Of a stretch of 64,000 nucleotides of DNA, positions 45,752 to 53,450 are shown piece after piece. Both the position numbers and the translations under genes were made by a program. This DNA comes from Aphanothece saxicola GSE-SYN-MK-01-06B. Its GTDB lineage: Bacteria; Cyanobacteriota; Cyanobacteriia; PCC-6307; Cyanobiaceae. The stretch covers positions 1-64,000 of the forward strand of contig JAHHGT010000006.1 of NCBI GenBank assembly GCA_019359745.1, read 5' to 3'. The notes below the pieces were generated by a model. That model did no database searches and was not told the DNA's origin. It was given only the letters and a program-made list of their open reading frames with translations. Each line of letters opens with the position of its first letter. Position 1 is the stretch's first letter.

Positions 45752-46197
45752 TGCTGCGCCGCAGCGGCATCTATGCCCTCAAGGCCCTGCTGGAGCTGGC
45801 CCTGGATCCGCCGCGCTGGCAGTCGGTGAACGCCCTCGCCCAGGCCCAGGACCTGCCCGCCCCGATGCTGGAGCAGCTGATGCTCAAATTGCGTCGGGCC
45901 GCCCTGGTGGAATCGCGGCGGGGCCGGCAGGGGGGTTACCGGCTGCGGCGCCTGCCCGCCGACCTGCCCCTGGCGGCGATCCTGGCGGCGGTGGACGCCC
46001 CGGCCGCCAGCCTGATGGCCGCCACGGAGCCGGAGGAAGACCCCCAGCCCAGCGACCGGGTGACCCGGGTGCTCAACCGACGCCTGCTGCAGGCCCTCGA
46101 GCGGGAACTGGACCGGCTCACCCTGGAGGACCTGCTGTTTGATCTGCGCAGCGCCCGGGCGGCCTTCAGCGAATCCGGGGGACTGCTGCTGGGCTGA
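45751..46197 (+). CDS. Rrf2 family transcriptional regulator without cysteines
   Basis: 148 residues. The winged helix-turn-helix (about 1-80) has RRSGIYALKALLELALDP, VNALAQAQDLPAPMLEQLML and GRQGGYRLRRLPADLPLAAI, the Rrf2/IscR pattern. IscR-type proteins bind an iron-sulfur cluster with three Cys after residue 90; this protein contains no Cys at all, so it cannot sense by that route. Coupling to ubiD suggests it senses or controls a quinone or prenyl-flavin pathway, but that is inference. The 3' end overlaps the convergent methyltransferase by 32 bases. Confidence 0.85.
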   Translation: MLRRSGIYALKALLELALDPPRWQSVNALAQAQDLPAPMLEQLMLKLRRAALVESRRGRQGGYRLRRLPADLPLAAILAAVDAPAASLMAATEPEEDPQPSDRVTRVLNRRLLQALERELDRLTLEDLLFDLRSARAAFSESGGLLLG

Positions 46198-46951
46198 GCC
46201 GGGCCGTTCCGATGAACATCACGGCCAGATCCTGATCGAAGGCCACCTGGAAACCACCGGTGCGCAGGTAGTGGAGCAGCCGGCCCAGGGTGCGCAGCGG
46301 ACCCCGGCCGAACAGATCCATGCCCTGCATTCTGATGGCGCTGAATCCACTGGCCAGCAGCCAACCCTCGAGGGCCTCCGGTGTCACGAACCGCTCCCAG
46401 TCGTGTACCCCGGCCGGTATCAGCCGCAGCAGCGTCTCCAGCAGCCAGATCATGGTGAGCCGGGAGCGGAAGGTGCGATTGATGGTGTCGAAACAGAAGA
46501 TTCCTCCGGGGGCCAGAACCCTGGCGATCTCTGCGATCACGGCGTCCGGACGATCGACATGCTCCAGCACATCGACACAGATCACCACATCGAAACATCC
46601 GGAGGCGAAAGGAAGTTGCTCCGCCAGACCCACCCGGTAATCGATCTCCAGACCCATCTCGGACGCATGGCTCCGGGCCGCATCAATGCAGGGGCCGGAA
46701 CGGTCGACACCGCTCAGACCGGCGCCCCGGCGGGCAAGAAATTCGCAGGTGTAGCCACCACCACAGCCCACATCCAGGACACGCAAATGTCGCCACTGGG
46801 GAACAAACCGATCGAAAAAGAGACAGCGAAGCGGATTGAGTTGACTGAGCGGAAAGATGGTGGCGCTCTCGTCCCACCAACAAGCTGCCTGCTGATCGTA
46901 GAATGAAAGATTGTTGCGCAGCAAGTTGATAGCGCCGTCGGTTTCGATCAT
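46166..46951 (-). CDS. UbiG-like SAM-dependent O-methyltransferase
   Basis: About 261 residues. FYDQQAACWWDESATIFPLS resembles the N-terminus of UbiG, and the class I methyltransferase core follows: LRVLDVGCGGGYTCEFLARR (motif I), FDVVICVDVLEHV and VLAPGGIFCFDTINRT. UbiG methylates quinone rings; cyanobacteria make plastoquinone without this step, so the true substrate may be another phenol. Codons contain visibly more A and T than neighbours, suggesting recent acquisition. The 5' end overlaps the divergent glycosyltransferase gene. ATGs at 46951 and 46966 are both possible. Confidence 0.85.
   Translation of the reverse strand: MIETDGAINLLRNNLSFYDQQAACWWDESATIFPLSQLNPLRCLFFDRFVPQWRHLRVLDVGCGGGYTCEFLARRGAGLSGVDRSGPCIDAARSHASEMGLEIDYRVGLAEQLPFASGCFDVVICVDVLEHVDRPDAVIAEIARVLAPGGIFCFDTINRTFRSRLTMIWLLETLLRLIPAGVHDWERFVTPEALEGWLLASGFSAIRMQGMDLFGRGPLRTLGRLLHYLRTGGFQVAFDQDLAVMFIGTARLSPAAVPRIR
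46899..46904 (+). promoter_or_regulatory. Predicted -10 box of the glycosyltransferase gene
   Basis: TAGAAT, 21 bases before TTG 46926. It lies inside the divergent methyltransferase coding region. Confidence 0.38.
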
Positions 46952-47669
46952 TATCCCGACCCTCAATGAAGCCGCTCACCTGGGCCGCACCCTCAACCAG
47001 CTGGAGATCCTCGATCCGGCTGCCGATGAGGTGATCGTGGTGGATGGCGGCAGCACCGATGCCACCCTGGCCAGGGCCCACGTGCACGGCTGCCGGGTGA
47101 TCCGCTGCAAGCAGGTGGGGCGGGCGCTGCAGATGAACCGGGGGGCGGCTGAGGCCAGCGGCGAGATTCTCTGCTTCGTTCACGCCGACACCCTGGTGCC
47201 GTCGGATCTGGTGCTGCTGGTGAGAGCCACCCTGGCCGACCCGGCCACCAGCTGCGGCGGCTTCATTGCACTGATGCGGGGCGCCCGGACCACCCGCTGG
47301 GGTGTGAGCCTGCACAACGCCCTCAAGACCCACTACGCGGCACTGCTGTTCCGGCCCCATCGCTACGTGCTGAAGGGGTTCCGGGTGCTGTTCGGTGACC
47401 AGGTGATGTTCTGCCGGCGGCGCGACTTCGAGCGCTGCGGGGGCTTCGACGACACCCTGCCGATCATGGAGGACGCCGATCTCTGCGAGCGGCTGGGCCG
47501 GCTGGGCCGCATCCGCCAGCTCAACCGGGTGGTGGAATCCTCCGACCGCCGGGTGGCGCGCTGGGGGTCCTGGAAGGCCACCGGGATCTATGTGTTGATC
47601 GGCCTTCTCTGGGGCCTCGGCGTGCCGGCCGCGCGGCTGAAACGTTTCTACGGCGAGATCCGCGACTGA
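46926..47669 (+). CDS. Family 2-type glycosyltransferase
   Basis: About 247 residues with a GT-A fold: VSIIIPTLNEAAHLGRTL, VIVVDGGSTDATLARAH, QMNRGAAEASGEILCFVHAD (DxD-like HAD) and GFDDTLPIMEDADLCERLGR. The TIGR04283-type family of such enzymes acts on unknown acceptors. A weak C-terminal membrane-associated helix (YVLIGLLWGLGVPAARL) suggests membrane work. There is no ATG: TTG codons occur at 46911, 46914 and 46926. I prefer 46926 because of the TAGAAT hexamer at 46899. It runs head-to-head with, and overlaps, the methyltransferase gene. Confidence 0.88.
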   Translation: MIAPSVSIIIPTLNEAAHLGRTLNQLEILDPAADEVIVVDGGSTDATLARAHVHGCRVIRCKQVGRALQMNRGAAEASGEILCFVHADTLVPSDLVLLVRATLADPATSCGGFIALMRGARTTRWGVSLHNALKTHYAALLFRPHRYVLKGFRVLFGDQVMFCRRRDFERCGGFDDTLPIMEDADLCERLGRLGRIRQLNRVVESSDRRVARWGSWKATGIYVLIGLLWGLGVPAARLKRFYGEIRD

Positions 47670-47672
47670 GCC

Positions 47673-48359
47673 TCAACGATTGAGAGCCCAGTCGTAGGGG
47701 AGGTGGCTGAGCCTGACGGCCGCCGGCAACGCCAGCTCCGGGCGGTAGCGGCCCACATAGGCGGGGATCGAGGGCGCCACCGCCAGAAAGTCGCCGCGGT
47801 ACCACTGGAAGATCCGGCTGACGTGCAGCCGTCCGCTGAGCGGATCGAAGCGCAGCTTGTGCGGATCCTGCAGGAAGCGCAGGGCGTCCTGCTCCAGCTG
47901 GGCCTCAAGCCGCTCGGCCCGGTAGGCCTCCGGCCGCAGCAGGGGGCAGCCGACAGCGGCGCAGACCAGGGCGAAATGGAGGCGGGGGTCGCCGAAGCGC
48001 GGTCGAAGGATCGCGTGCTCGATGCGGTTGAGGCTGAGGGGCTGGCCCTGCAGGCTGATCACAGGGCGCGAGAAGAAGGCCAGAAACGCCGGCCAGTTGG
48101 GCACCCCCGCGATGGTGGGGCGAATCGAGGCCAACGGAAACCGCTTCAGCAACTGGCGGATGACCAGGGCGTTGTAGAGGTTGATCCACAGGGCCATGGC
48201 CTCGGCCCTGGTGCCAGGCTCAGGGTCGAAGGGCCGCTGGGCCGCCAGCCAGTGCTCCAGTTCCGCCGCTCCCTGGTGTTGCCAGGCGGCGTAGTCCACC
48301 CGCCCGCGGTCGTCCACGTGGCGGCGGAGCAGGCCATCCCAGGTGGCGACGTCAATCAT
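47673..48359 (-). CDS. DUF547 domain protein
   Basis: About 228 residues: a helical N-terminus (DVATWDGLLRRHVDDRGRVD), then MALWINLYNALVIRQLL, RIEHAILRPRFGDPRLHFAL and AVGCPLLRPEAYRAERLEAQ. This is the DUF547 pattern (conserved NLYNA and H-A-L-x-C-x-x-x-x-C-P). It has a papain-like appearance with conserved Cys/His, but no activity is established. I chose the ATG at 48359 (MIDVATWDGLL); an upstream one would overlap the divergent frame. It is convergent with the glycosyltransferase gene. Confidence 0.83.
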   Translation of the reverse strand: MIDVATWDGLLRRHVDDRGRVDYAAWQHQGAAELEHWLAAQRPFDPEPGTRAEAMALWINLYNALVIRQLLKRFPLASIRPTIAGVPNWPAFLAFFSRPVISLQGQPLSLNRIEHAILRPRFGDPRLHFALVCAAVGCPLLRPEAYRAERLEAQLEQDALRFLQDPHKLRFDPLSGRLHVSRIFQWYRGDFLAVAPSIPAYVGRYRPELALPAAVRLSHLPYDWALNR

Positions 48360-48453
48360 CGGCAAACCCTTCAAGATCCATCGTTCCATGCCCCCGCCAG
48401 TGACTGGTGATCCGTACCGGGGCCGCCACGGCAGCGATTCCTACGCTGGGCGC

Positions 48454-48783
48454 ATGGTTCCCGCCCCCTCCCTGCCCGATCCCACCGGCCCGCTGCTGGA
48501 GGAGATCCTGGTGCCCCTGTTGCAGGACTACGCCGAGTCCTTCGATCGCGGCCTGCTGCTGCTGGAGCATTGCCCGCAGACGGTGATGGCCGCCGGTGAG
48601 CAGGCCGACCTGCGCCAGCGGCTCGAGGAAGCCCGCCTGTCCCTGACAGCGGCACGGTCCCTGCGGGCCGCCGCTCCAAAGCCCATGGGCCTGTCCATGG
48701 AGACGATCACCCCCTGGCACCGGCTGGTGGTGGAGGTCTGGAGCCTGTCGGCCAAGCTGCGGGCGGTGGGCATCCGACCCTGA
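48454..48783 (+). CDS. DUF2605 family protein
   Basis: About 109 residues, helical and soluble. [40 protein letters not shown] and [20 protein letters not shown] match the cyanobacterial DUF2605 family, of unknown function. I chose the ATG at 48454 ([15 protein letters not shown]). A TACGCT hexamer lies only six bases upstream, too close to be judged a promoter with confidence. It is followed by aroA on the same strand. Confidence 0.73.
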   Translation: MVPAPSLPDPTGPLLEEILVPLLQDYAESFDRGLLLLEHCPQTVMAAGEQADLRQRLEEARLSLTAARSLRAAAPKPMGLSMETITPWHRLVVEVWSLSAKLRAVGIRP

Positions 48784-48810
48784 ACGGGGGGGCCGGAACC
48801 GGCCGCTCCA

Positions 48811-48816
48811 TAGGAT
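48811..48816 (+). promoter_or_regulatory. Predicted -10 box of aroA
   Basis: TAGGAT, 8 bases before TTG 48825 and 23 bases before TTG 48840. The spacing favours the second TTG as the real start. Confidence 0.38.
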
Positions 48817-48824
48817 CCCTCCAG

Positions 48825-50186
48825 TTGGCGCAACAGCTTTTGTCCTCCTCCGCGGGTGTCGATGCGAGCCCGGTCGCCCTGCCGGCGCCCCTGCTTCTTC
48901 CAGCCGGCGGCAGCCTGCGGGGCCACGTGACGGTGCCCGGGGATAAATCGATCTCCCACCGCTCGCTCCTGTTCGGGGCGATCGCCGAAGGCACCACCCG
49001 CATCGAAGGGCTGCTGCCCGCCGAGGACCCCCTGAGCACCGCCGCCTGTCTGCGGGCCATGGGTGTGACGGTGTCGGCGATCAGCACCGGCCAGCCGGTG
49101 ACCGTGGAGGGGGTGGGCCTCGATGGGCTGTGCGAGCCCGCCGACGTGCTCGACTGCGGCAATTCCGGCACCACCATGCGGTTGATGCTGGGGTTGCTGG
49201 CCGGCCGGGAGGGGCGCCACTTCGTGCTCACTGGCGATGCCTCCCTGCGTTCCCGGCCGATGGGGCGGGTCGGCGTTCCCCTGGCCCAGATGGGAGCCCG
49301 CATCCAGGGGCGCGACAGCGGCAACCTGGCCCCCCTGGCCGTGCAGGGCCAGAGCCTGCATGGCGGTGTCATCGGCACACCGGTGGCCTCGGCCCAGGTG
49401 AAGAGCGCCCTGCTGCTGGCAGCCCTGACGGCAAGCGGGCCCACCACCGTGATCGAACCGGCCCCCACCCGCGACCACAGTGAGCGGATGCTGCGGGCCT
49501 TCGGCGCCGACCTGGTGGTGGATGGCGACCAGGGGCGGTTCATCACCGTGCGCCCCGGTCCCGCCCTGCGAGGCCAGACGGTGGTGGTGCCCGGCGACAT
49601 CAGTTCGGCGGCGTTCTGGCTGGTGGCAGCGGCGATCACCCCGGGGGCCGATCTCACGGTCGAGAACGTGGGCCTCAACCCCAGCCGCACCGGCATCCTT
49701 GATGTGCTGGCTGAGATGGGGGCCCGGATCACGGTGCTCAACAGCCGCGACGTGGCCGGCGAGCCGGTGGGGGATCTGCGCGTCCAGCACGGCCCCCTGC
49801 GGGCCTTCCGCATCGAGGAAGCGATCATCCCCCGCCTGGTGGACGAGATCCCTGTGCTGGCGGTGGCGGCTTGCTGCGCCGAGGGGGTCAGCCGCATCAG
49901 CGGCGCCGCCGAGCTGCGGGTGAAGGAGACCGACCGCCTGGCGGTGATGGCCCGCCAGCTGACGGCGATGGGGGCCAGGCTCGAGGAGCACGCCGATGGC
50001 CTCAGCATCGAAGGGCCCACCCCGTTGCACGGGGCCGAGGTGGACAGCGAAACCGATCACCGCGTGGCGATGAGTCTGGCCGTGGCCTCCCTGGTGGCCC
50101 GCGGCGACACCCGCCTGGGGCGGCCGGAGGCGGCCGCCGTCTCCTACCCCGGCTTCTGGGATGACCTGGCCCGCCTGCGCCACTGA
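48825..50186 (+). CDS. aroA: 3-phosphoshikimate 1-carboxyvinyltransferase (EPSP synthase)
   Basis: AroA transfers enolpyruvate from PEP to shikimate-3-phosphate on the way to chorismate and all aromatic amino acids and quinones. The 453-residue protein has [62 protein letters not shown] and [15 protein letters not shown]. The combination of motifs suggests the glyphosate-tolerant class II type, judged by eye. There is no ATG: it starts with TTG at 48825, or TTG 48840, which suits the -10 box better. It overlaps the next gene by 26 bases. Confidence 0.94.
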   Translation: MAQQLLSSSAGVDASPVALPAPLLLPAGGSLRGHVTVPGDKSISHRSLLFGAIAEGTTRIEGLLPAEDPLSTAACLRAMGVTVSAISTGQPVTVEGVGLDGLCEPADVLDCGNSGTTMRLMLGLLAGREGRHFVLTGDASLRSRPMGRVGVPLAQMGARIQGRDSGNLAPLAVQGQSLHGGVIGTPVASAQVKSALLLAALTASGPTTVIEPAPTRDHSERMLRAFGADLVVDGDQGRFITVRPGPALRGQTVVVPGDISSAAFWLVAAAITPGADLTVENVGLNPSRTGILDVLAEMGARITVLNSRDVAGEPVGDLRVQHGPLRAFRIEEAIIPRLVDEIPVLAVAACCAEGVSRISGAAELRVKETDRLAVMARQLTAMGARLEEHADGLSIEGPTPLHGAEVDSETDHRVAMSLAVASLVARGDTRLGRPEAAAVSYPGFWDDLARLRH

Positions 50187-51087
50187 ACCGGCAGAGACGC
50201 CTCCGCAGCCGGAGCTGCTGCCGCGGCTGGGGCGCGATGGCAGCTTCAGCCTCTACAGCTGCGGCTGCGACGAGGGCTTCCATAATGCCTCGGGTGCCCT
50301 GCGGGAGGCCCAGGAGAAGTTCGTGGTGCCGGCGGCTCTGGAACGCTTCCCCCCGGGCCGGCAACTGCTGGTGGCGGAGGTGGCCGTCGGCACCGGCACC
50401 AACACCGCCGCCTTTCTCGCGGCGACGGCGGCCGCAGGCCTCGAGCTCGACTGGTGGGGCCTGGAACTGGACCAGCGCCCGTTGGCCCTGGCCCTGGCGG
50501 ATGCCGGCTTCCGGGCCCAGTGGCCGGCCGGGGTGATCGAGCGGCTGGAGCGGCTGGGCAACGGCCCGCGCCTGTGGCTCGGCGATGCCCGCCGCCGGCT
50601 GCCGGAGCTGCTGGCCACCCAGGCGGGTCGCTGCGATCTGGTGCTGCTGGATGCCTTCTCCCCGACCCGCTGCCCCCAGCTGTGGAGCCGGGAGTTCCTG
50701 GAGCGGTTGGTGGGGCTGCTGCGGCCCGATGGCCGTCTGATCACCTACAGCTCCGCGGCGGCGGTGCGCCGCTGCCTGCTGGATCTGGGTCTGGAGGTCC
50801 AGGCCATCCGGCCGTCCGGGGGCGGATCCGGGCGCTGGAGCGCCGGAACGGTGGCCAGCCCCACCCCCCTGGAGACCCATCCCGCCCTGCGGCCCCTGGA
50901 AGATTTCGAACGGGAGCACCTCGCCAGCCGAGCCGGCCTGCCCTACCGGGACCCCAGCGGCGCTGGCAGCGCCGCCGAGATCCTCGAGCGGCGCCGCCGG
51001 GAGCAGGAGCACAGCCCCGCCCCGCCGGGGAAGCTGCGGCGGCCGGCAGACCCCGACGGACTGGGCCGCTCCGAAGGGCACCGGTAG
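50161..51087 (+). CDS. MnmC-like SAM-dependent methyltransferase
   Basis: 308 residues. [20 protein letters not shown] is the start of the MnmC methyltransferase domain; [18 protein letters not shown] is the SAM loop, and [20 protein letters not shown] the catalytic DxFxP-type region. Full-length MnmC also carries an FAD oxidoreductase half, absent here; the stand-alone methyltransferase would finish mnm5-type wobble uridines in tRNA. The C-terminal tail is disordered. It overlaps aroA by 26 bases. Its TAG stop is the start of the predicted -10 box of glmU. Confidence 0.87.
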   Translation: MTWPACATEPAETPPQPELLPRLGRDGSFSLYSCGCDEGFHNASGALREAQEKFVVPAALERFPPGRQLLVAEVAVGTGTNTAAFLAATAAAGLELDWWGLELDQRPLALALADAGFRAQWPAGVIERLERLGNGPRLWLGDARRRLPELLATQAGRCDLVLLDAFSPTRCPQLWSREFLERLVGLLRPDGRLITYSSAAAVRRCLLDLGLEVQAIRPSGGGSGRWSAGTVASPTPLETHPALRPLEDFEREHLASRAGLPYRDPSGAGSAAEILERRRREQEHSPAPPGKLRRPADPDGLGRSEGHR

Positions 51088-51090
51088 ATT
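51085..51090 (+). promoter_or_regulatory. Predicted -10 box of glmU, made from a stop codon
   Basis: TAGATT, 26 bases before the glmU ATG. TAG is the stop codon of the preceding gene. Confidence 0.4.
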
Positions 51091-51116
51091 CCGGCGCAGA
51101 CGCCCCGCCGCCGCCG

Positions 51117-52493
51117 ATGCTCGCCGTTGCCGTCCTGGCCGCCGGGAAAGGGACCCGCATGAAGAGTGCCCTGCCGAAGGTGCTCCAGCCCCTGGCCGGC
51201 GCCACCCTGGTGGAACGGGTGCTGTCCAGCTGCCACCTGCTCGCCCCCGACCGCCAGCTTCTGGTGGTCGGGCACCAGGCGGAACGGGTGGAGCGCACTC
51301 TGGCTGGTGTGGAGGGCCTGGAGTTCGTGCTGCAGCAGCCCCAGAACGGCACCGGCCACGCGGTGCAGCAGCTGCTCGGGCCGCTGGCCGGCTTCGAAGG
51401 CGAGCTGCTGGTGCTCAACGGCGATGTGCCGCTGCTGCGGCCGGAAACCCTGGAGCAGCTGCTGGCGACTCACCGTGCCAGCGGCGCGGCGGTGACCCTG
51501 CTCACCGCCCGCCTGGCCGACCCCAGCGGCTACGGCCGCGTCTTCGCCGATGGGGCCGGGCAGGTGAGCGGCATCGTGGAACACCGCGACTGCAATGCCG
51601 AGCAGCTCGGCAACACCCTCACCAACGCCGGCATCTACTGCTTCGACTGGGCCCGGCTGGCCGCCGTGCTGCCCCAGCTGAGCAGCGACAACGACCAGGG
51701 CGAGCTCTATCTCACCGACACCGTGGCCCTGCTGCGGCCAGCCATGCACCTGGCAGTGAACGACCCGGACGAGGTGGCCGGCATCAACGACCGGGAGCAG
51801 CTGGCCCACTGCGAGGCGGTGCTGCAGGACCGGCTGCGGCGCCACTGGATGGCGGAAGGGGTGAGCTTCACCGATCCGGCCAGCTGCACCCTCAGTGAGC
51901 ACACCCGCTTCGGCCGCGACGTGCTGGTCGAGCCCCAGTGCCATTTCCGCGGCGTCACCAGCATCGGCGAGGGCTGCCGCATCGGTCCCGGCTGTCTGAT
52001 CGAGAACAGCCAGCTGGCCGCCGGGGTGGAGGTGATCCATTCGGTGCTGCGCGACAGCCACGTGGAACCCGGCTGCGTCATCGGGCCGTTCGCCCAGCTG
52101 CGGGCCGGCGCCCGTCTGGCCGCCGGCTGCCGCATCGGTAATTTCGTGGAGGTCAAGAACAGCCAGCTGGGGGAGGGCTGCAAGGCCAACCACCTCAGCT
52201 ACCTGGGCGACGCCGACCTGGGCGCTGAGGTGAACATCGGCGCCGGCACAGTGACCGCCAACTTCGATGGGGTGCGCAAGCACCGCACCGTGATCGGTGG
52301 CGGCAGCAAGACCGGGGCCAATTCGGTGCTGGTGGCACCGATCACCCTCGGCCCCGGGGTCACGGTGGGGGCCGGCTCCACCCTCACCAAGGACGTGCCC
52401 GCCGGGGCCCTGGCCCTGGGCCGGGCCCGCCAGCTGGTGAAGGAGAACTGGGGCGCCGCCAGCCCCCGGCAGCAGCAGGGGGTGGCGGGCTGA
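51117..52493 (+). CDS. glmU: Bifunctional N-acetylglucosamine-1-P uridyltransferase / glucosamine-1-P acetyltransferase
   Basis: GlmU makes UDP-GlcNAc for peptidoglycan and lipopolysaccharide. The 458 residues have an N-terminal pyrophosphorylase domain ([20 protein letters not shown], residues about 4-23; [21 protein letters not shown]) and a C-terminal left-handed beta-helix of hexapeptide repeats (about 250-440) with [20 protein letters not shown] and [19 protein letters not shown] for acetyl transfer. The ATG at 51117 follows the MnmC-like gene by 29 bases. Confidence 0.96.
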   Translation: MLAVAVLAAGKGTRMKSALPKVLQPLAGATLVERVLSSCHLLAPDRQLLVVGHQAERVERTLAGVEGLEFVLQQPQNGTGHAVQQLLGPLAGFEGELLVLNGDVPLLRPETLEQLLATHRASGAAVTLLTARLADPSGYGRVFADGAGQVSGIVEHRDCNAEQLGNTLTNAGIYCFDWARLAAVLPQLSSDNDQGELYLTDTVALLRPAMHLAVNDPDEVAGINDREQLAHCEAVLQDRLRRHWMAEGVSFTDPASCTLSEHTRFGRDVLVEPQCHFRGVTSIGEGCRIGPGCLIENSQLAAGVEVIHSVLRDSHVEPGCVIGPFAQLRAGARLAAGCRIGNFVEVKNSQLGEGCKANHLSYLGDADLGAEVNIGAGTVTANFDGVRKHRTVIGGGSKTGANSVLVAPITLGPGVTVGAGSTLTKDVPAGALALGRARQLVKENWGAASPRQQQGVAG

Positions 52494-52510
52494 ATCCCGA
52501 ATTTCTGACC

Positions 52511-52516
52511 TAATCT
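52511..52516 (+). promoter_or_regulatory. Predicted -10 box of the VOC-TspO pair
   Basis: TAATCT preceded by CC, 23 bases before the ATG at 52540. Confidence 0.4.
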
Positions 52517-52539
52517 CGGCCGGAAATCACCTCGCACCC

Positions 52540-52911
52540 ATGGCCGTCAACCCCGTCATCTGGTTCGAGCTCTACGTCGACGACATGGCCAGGGCCAGGG
52601 CCTTTTACGAGGCCGTGTTCGAAGTGACCCTGGAATCGATGGGCGACACGGGCATGGAGTATTTCGCCTTCCCGATGCAGAACGATCAGGTGGGGGCCGG
52701 AGGTGCCCTGGCGAAAATGGAGGGCATGGCTCCGGGTGGTGGCGGCACCTTGATCTATTTCCACTGCGACGATTGCGCCGTGGAAGAAGGCCGGGTGGCG
52801 GGTGCCGGCGGCACCGTGCTCAAACCGAAGATGTCGATCGGCTCCTACGGCTTCATGAGCCTGGTGCTCGACACCGAGGGCAACACGATCGGGCTCCACT
52901 CCCAGGCATGA
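52540..52911 (+). CDS. VOC superfamily protein (glyoxalase/dioxygenase-like)
   Basis: 123 residues with the vicinal-oxygen-chelate fold: VIWFELYVDDMARARAFYEA is the first beta-alpha-beta unit, and GGTVLKPKMSIGSYGFMSLV plus DTEGNTIGLHSQ the second. The closest resemblance is to the YdeM/PhnB-like lyase group with metal-binding Glu/His, but no substrate can be assigned. The stop overlaps the ATG of the TspO-like gene (ATGA), so both are made together. Confidence 0.85.
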   Translation: MAVNPVIWFELYVDDMARARAFYEAVFEVTLESMGDTGMEYFAFPMQNDQVGAGGALAKMEGMAPGGGGTLIYFHCDDCAVEEGRVAGAGGTVLKPKMSIGSYGFMSLVLDTEGNTIGLHSQA

Positions 52912-53450
52912 CGCCAGCGGTCCCTGCCGCTCGCTTCCGCTGGTGGCATGGCGCCGCCATCCTCGTGGCCGCCAATGCCGTCAGCTTCTGGCCAGCGGGG
53001 GTGCTGGGTGACGCCGCCTTCTACACCAGCTTCTGCCTGCCCCCCTACGCCCCGCCGGACTGGCTGTTCGCCCCCCTGTGGCTGGTGCTGAACATCACCT
53101 CCCTGGTGGCCCTCGGGCGGGTGGCCAACCTGGAGATCGCGGCAAACCGGCGACGCCAGCTGGTTCTGGTCTCGGAAGGGGCCGGCTGGCTGCTGTTCGC
53201 CCTGTTCACCACGCTGTTCTTCTGGCTGCACAGCCCGGTGCTGGCAGCGGTGGATACGGTGGCGGGGCTGGCGGTGGCCGCCTTGAGCGTGGCGGCGGCG
53301 GCCGGGCTGGATCGGCCCGCCGCCGGACTGATCGGACTTCGATTGCTGTGGCTGCTGCTGGCCAGTGCCGTGGCGGTGAGCGTGGCCCTGCACAACGTCG
53401 ATCCGTTCCTCTCAGCCGCCCCGTCGCCAGGTGTGAAACCTTTCCAGTAA
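52908..53450 (+). CDS. TspO/MBR family membrane protein (second of two)
   Basis: 180 residues, five to six spans. The family signature is clear: YAPPDWLFAPLWLVLNITSL, with the P-W...P-W pair, corresponds to the second TM helix of TspO, and later helices contain LLFALFTTLFFWLHSPVLAA. TspO binds porphyrins and lipids and acts as a stress-related regulator. Unlike typical TspO it has a longer C-terminus. It is translated with the VOC protein. Its 3' end overlaps the convergent flavoprotein gene by 39 bases. Confidence 0.78.
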   Translation: MTPAVPAARFRWWHGAAILVAANAVSFWPAGVLGDAAFYTSFCLPPYAPPDWLFAPLWLVLNITSLVALGRVANLEIAANRRRQLVLVSEGAGWLLFALFTTLFFWLHSPVLAAVDTVAGLAVAALSVAAAAGLDRPAAGLIGLRLLWLLLASAVAVSVALHNVDPFLSAAPSPGVKPFQ

